DNA of 35,816 nt from Patescibacteria group bacterium (GTDB lineage Bacteria > Patescibacteriota > Minisyncoccia > UBA6257 > HR35), in NCBI GenBank assembly GCA_025060575.1, contig JANXBL010000003.1:1-35816 (forward strand). The letters are read 5' to 3'. A program made the position numbers and the translations under genes. Below are positions 33,224 through 35,816 of the stretch, in pieces. Positions within the stretch are counted from its first letter, which is position 1, and every line of letters begins with the position of its first letter. Below the pieces are notes generated by a model. That model did no database searches, was not told where the DNA came from, and saw only the letters and a program-made list of their open reading frames with translations.

Positions 33224-33664
33224 ATGACTAACGGTAATAATCCTCTTTTTTGGATATTGGCTGTTGTTCTAATTCTAATTAATATCTTTGCTGACATAGT
33301 AGAATTAGTGGCTAATCTAATAAGTCTTACCGTGGTAGGCTCTTTTGTTTTGTTTATAAGTTCAATTATTGGAGGGTCAATTAGCTTTATGACTTCTTTA
33401 CTTTTGATTGTTATGGGAGGAATTGATTATACATCGATTGCTAAAAAAATAGCGATTTACTTGGTTAGTTTTTTAGCCGAACTTATTCCCGGTATTAGTT
33501 TTTTGCCCCTAAGAACTATTTCTGTTTTTATTGTGATTATGATGATGGTTGCTGAAGCTAGAGCCCAAAGGTTTGTTCAAGAACAAGGAGAAAAAAGTGA
33601 AGAAGGTAATGAACAAACAGAATCATCTCAGGATACGAACTTAGTCGAAAATCAGAACCAATAA
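33224..33664 (+). CDS. Small membrane protein of unknown function
   Basis: The 146-aa product has three predicted membrane helices (about 8-25, 33-62, 82-112) and a Glu/Gln/Ser-rich soluble C-terminal tail (QEQGEKSEEGNEQTESSQ). The motif LAELIPGISFLPLRTI between helices is distinctive but I cannot assign a family. It diverges from the DsbA-like operon. Its start is preceded by TAAAAGTTT, the same bases that precede the next gene. Confidence 0.65.
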   Translation: MTNGNNPLFWILAVVLILINIFADIVELVANLISLTVVGSFVLFISSIIGGSISFMTSLLLIVMGGIDYTSIAKKIAIYLVSFLAELIPGISFLPLRTISVFIVIMMMVAEARAQRFVQEQGEKSEEGNEQTESSQDTNLVENQNQ

Positions 33665-33762
33665 GAAAAAAGCAGTTTAGCCAAATTTTTGTTTTTAAAA
33701 GTTTTTATTCATAAGGCTTTAAATAGTGACTAAACATTGATCTAATAGAATTTAAGTTGGGT

Positions 33763-33768
33763 TATAAT
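33763..33768 (+). promoter_or_regulatory. Candidate -10 box before the FN3 protein gene
   Basis: A perfect TATAAT. The nearest -35-like word, TTGATC at 33737-33742, is 20 bp away, which is too far for a good promoter. A 7-bp hairpin, CTAAAGT/ACTTTAG (33777-33783/33796-33802), follows in the leader. Confidence 0.35.
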
Positions 33769-33825
33769 TAAAACAGCTAAAGTTTAAGGAAGGTTACTTT
33801 AGTTAATTACTTAGAATAAAAGTTT

Positions 33826-35816
33826 ATGACATTTAATAAAAATATTTTCGTTTTCTTAATTATCTTGTGTGCTTTTTTTAATTTTTCTTATGCTCAAACA
33901 ACTCCACCTTCTCCTGGTCAAGTTTCTAACTTAGTTATTTCTGACATCACTACTTCCTCCTTAAAACTTTCTTGGCATCCATCAACTAACACTGACTACT
34001 ATAAAATTCAAAGAGATTATACTCCTAACATTGCCTCAACCACAGAAACATCATTTATTGACACTGGTCTTTTCCCTTGTACTAAATATATGTATGTCAT
34101 TGAATCAGTCAATAGATACTATGGCAATGAAAACAGATATGTTTCTCGAGGAACCTATAGTGGGACAGCCTCTGCCACTACCCAGTGTTTAGACTATTAT
34201 GACTTTCATCTTGGTTTTGATGGTCCTCAGACTGTTGTTCAAGGAAATAATCTTTATCTTAGAGTAGTTGTTCATATTTTTTATCCTTCTAATCCTAACA
34301 ATATCTACTTTCGAGTAGTTAATCAATTACCTTCTGGTGTTTCTGTTTCTTTTCCTGATATTTCCTCTGGGCCAAATGATAGATTTTGTAATAATCCAGA
34401 TTTAGGTTGTCAGTGGTGGCGACCAAGTGGAAAAGCAGTAACTACCATTAAAATTACCACTTCCTCTTCTACTCCTTTAGGTATTTTTACTGTCAGAGTT
34501 CAAGCAAAAGCAAGGCATTTTACAGCTGTTCCTCCTGATATTGCTGTTCGTTATGTTGATATTCCCATTAATGTTTTACCTCAACCACAACCTCTTCCTA
34601 AAAAAGAATTCAAACAATTACCACCTTTACCAGAGAAATCAAGATGGGAAAGTAATATGGTAAATTTTGGATCTTTACATTGCGAAGATAAAAATCTTTA
34701 TCGTTGGCATTGTTGTGGTTGGGAAGGCGGTGTTTGGTATTATGATGGTATGAGAGTTTATTATAACATTACTGACTATACTCAAGACCCCAAATGGATA
34801 ACTTGCGCTTCATACTTTAAATACATTCCTAATGCATCTTACACTCCTTATCGCCAAGTGGTGTTAGAAAAAAATGGGAGAATTCATGGTTGGCGAGTAT
34901 TTACTGAAGGATTAACAAGAGACTATTTTAGATTTGGAGATATCCTTTCCAGACAAGCAGTGATTTTACTATCTCAAAATAGTGGCTATGCCAATGTTTT
35001 CAGAGGTCAAAGAATTTGGGACATTATCTCTCCTCTTAGACAAAGAGAAGTTGCCTATGCCATTATGGCTCATCTTGATGCCGAAAAATTAGGTATGCCA
35101 GAACATCCTGAATTGAGAGAATATGTTAACGTTGCTCTTGGTCATCTTGATCAGCTTTTTAACTTTACTAGTCCACCCTATAATTATCAATATCCTTACC
35201 CCTATACTCAACCATTCTATGTTGCTCTTGCTTCTGAAGCTCTAATCAGATACTACGAAGAAAAAGAACAGGATCCCAGAATACCTGTTGCTATCAAACA
35301 AGCTTATGAATGGATATGGGAATACATGAGAGGAAATGTAAGAACAGGAATGACCATTTCTTATAGTGACAAAAAAGATCCTCATGAAGGTGGCGGTCCT
35401 AATTTATCTGATGGTTTAGTTGATCTCAATCTTCTTAATTTGCCTCCTCTTGGTTGGCTCTATACTTTAACAGGAGACGAAAAATATATCGAATGGTCAG
35501 ATCTTTTATGGTCAGCAGGAGTAAAAGGAGCATGGCTATCAAATGGTAAACAATTTAGTCAAAATTATCGTTGGTCATTTAAATATCTAGAGTGGAGAGA
35601 CGGAATTAAACTTAATCCCTATGTTCCTCCTTCAGCCAATTTCCTAAATCCTACTAACTATCATCAATATCTTAAAATCTCACTCTTTTCAGACAATTAC
35701 TCTCCTCAACCAGGAGATATTATTACTTATCGTGCTGTTCTCAGAAATATTTCCACTACTACTCTTGTCAGAACAAGATTTTCCTTTCCTCTAACTACCT
35801 TGATCAATCAAAATCA
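33826..35816 (+). CDS. Large exported protein with FN3 domain, cut by the window edge
   Basis: The frame opens at ATG 33826 and stays open for 663 codons to the window end. A signal peptide spans residues 1-23 (cleavage predicted at SYA|Q). Residues about 28-119 are a fibronectin type III domain (SNLVISDITTSSLKLSW). Residues about 120-235 form another beta sandwich, followed by a Pro-rich linker. Residues about 270-600 are aromatic-rich and include repeated Tyr/Trp helices resembling an alpha/alpha-barrel (AYAIMAHLDAEKL, WLYTLTGDEKYI), so a carbohydrate-active enzyme or binding fold is possible. The last part, LFSDNYSPQPGDIITY, starts a DUF11-like repeat. Mature cysteines are 85, 121, 188, 195, 286, 296, 297 and 327, an even number suiting disulfides. 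Catalytic residues are not identifiable. Confidence 0.8.
   Translation, partial: MTFNKNIFVFLIILCAFFNFSYAQTTPPSPGQVSNLVISDITTSSLKLSWHPSTNTDYYKIQRDYTPNIASTTETSFIDTGLFPCTKYMYVIESVNRYYGNENRYVSRGTYSGTASATTQCLDYYDFHLGFDGPQTVVQGNNLYLRVVVHIFYPSNPNNIYFRVVNQLPSGVSVSFPDISSGPNDRFCNNPDLGCQWWRPSGKAVTTIKITTSSSTPLGIFTVRVQAKARHFTAVPPDIAVRYVDIPINVLPQPQPLPKKEFKQLPPLPEKSRWESNMVNFGSLHCEDKNLYRWHCCGWEGGVWYYDGMRVYYNITDYTQDPKWITCASYFKYIPNASYTPYRQVVLEKNGRIHGWRVFTEGLTRDYFRFGDILSRQAVILLSQNSGYANVFRGQRIWDIISPLRQREVAYAIMAHLDAEKLGMPEHPELREYVNVALGHLDQLFNFTSPPYNYQYPYPYTQPFYVALASEALIRYYEEKEQDPRIPVAIKQAYEWIWEYMRGNVRTGMTISYSDKKDPHEGGGPNLSDGLVDLNLLNLPPLGWLYTLTGDEKYIEWSDLLWSAGVKGAWLSNGKQFSQNYRWSFKYLEWRDGIKLNPYVPPSANFLNPTNYHQYLKISLFSDNYSPQPGDIITYRAVLRNISTTTLVRTRFSFPLTTLINQN

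Noticed and set aside
1-35816. CRISPR array, insertion sequence, integrase-flanked island or prophage
   Set aside because: No regularly spaced repeats, transposase, terminal inverted repeats or phage structural genes were seen; the recombinase is Xer-type without attachment-site repeats at the neighbouring tRNAs.

Overview
The window is AT-rich, densely packed bacterial DNA that uses the standard stop codons: TGA ends several genes, so it is not recoded as Gly or Trp. Short intergenic gaps, many 4-nt ATGA overlaps, few Shine-Dalgarno sequences, a class II ribonucleotide reductase, a membrane-anchored MurF-like ligase, FemAB, prepilin and large exported beta-rich proteins together suggest a Candidate Phyla Radiation (Patescibacteria, probably Parcubacteria-like) genome. 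That placement is inferred from gene content and style; no rRNA is present to confirm it.

Layout. 1-3040: a cut-off gene, tRNA-Arg(UCG), a FemAB-like transferase, a strongly promoted structured non-coding RNA of unknown family, a DegT-type PLP enzyme, and an orphan 92-aa protein with its own SD and terminator. 3040-7410: an alpha/beta hydrolase and MurF-like ligase pair diverging from recG. 7410-13240: an envelope block with a strongly promoted exported protein carrying a peptidoglycan-binding domain, a lamin-tail exported protein, tRNA-Gly(UCC) and an O-antigen ligase/polymerase-like protein with TPRs. 13300-17000: B12-dependent ribonucleotide reductase convergent with a Xer-type recombinase. 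16900-21910: one compact operon of rpsO, a NYN-domain RNase-like gene, pnp, a membrane protein with a Thr/Ser-rich stalk, and a DksA/TraR zinc-finger gene. 21900-22920: tsaD on the opposite strand. 22980-29360: a long same-strand run of infC, rpmI, a LOG-like gene, mgtC-like, an amino acid permease-like gene, a prepilin fused to a LamG-like domain, a cysteine desulfurase and an HtrA protease. 29330-33150: an opposite-strand run of a DsbA-like protein, a glutaredoxin, a thioredoxin-reductase-like flavoprotein, gatA and an unknown membrane protein. 33220-end: a small membrane protein and a large exported FN3 protein cut off by the window edge.

Themes. Three connected activities stand out. One is envelope building (FemAB, MurF-like, O-antigen ligase-like, peptidoglycan-binding surface protein, LamG pilin, FN3 protein). 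The second is thiol and disulfide chemistry (DsbA-like, glutaredoxin, TrxB-like), next to exported proteins with even numbers of cysteines. The third is translation and RNA turnover (rpsO, NYN, pnp, infC, rpmI, gatA, tsaD). No CRISPR array, insertion sequence, prophage or defence island is visible. The best candidates for something undescribed are the 1261-1447 RNA, the 92-aa orphan protein and the rpsO-NYN-pnp operon.
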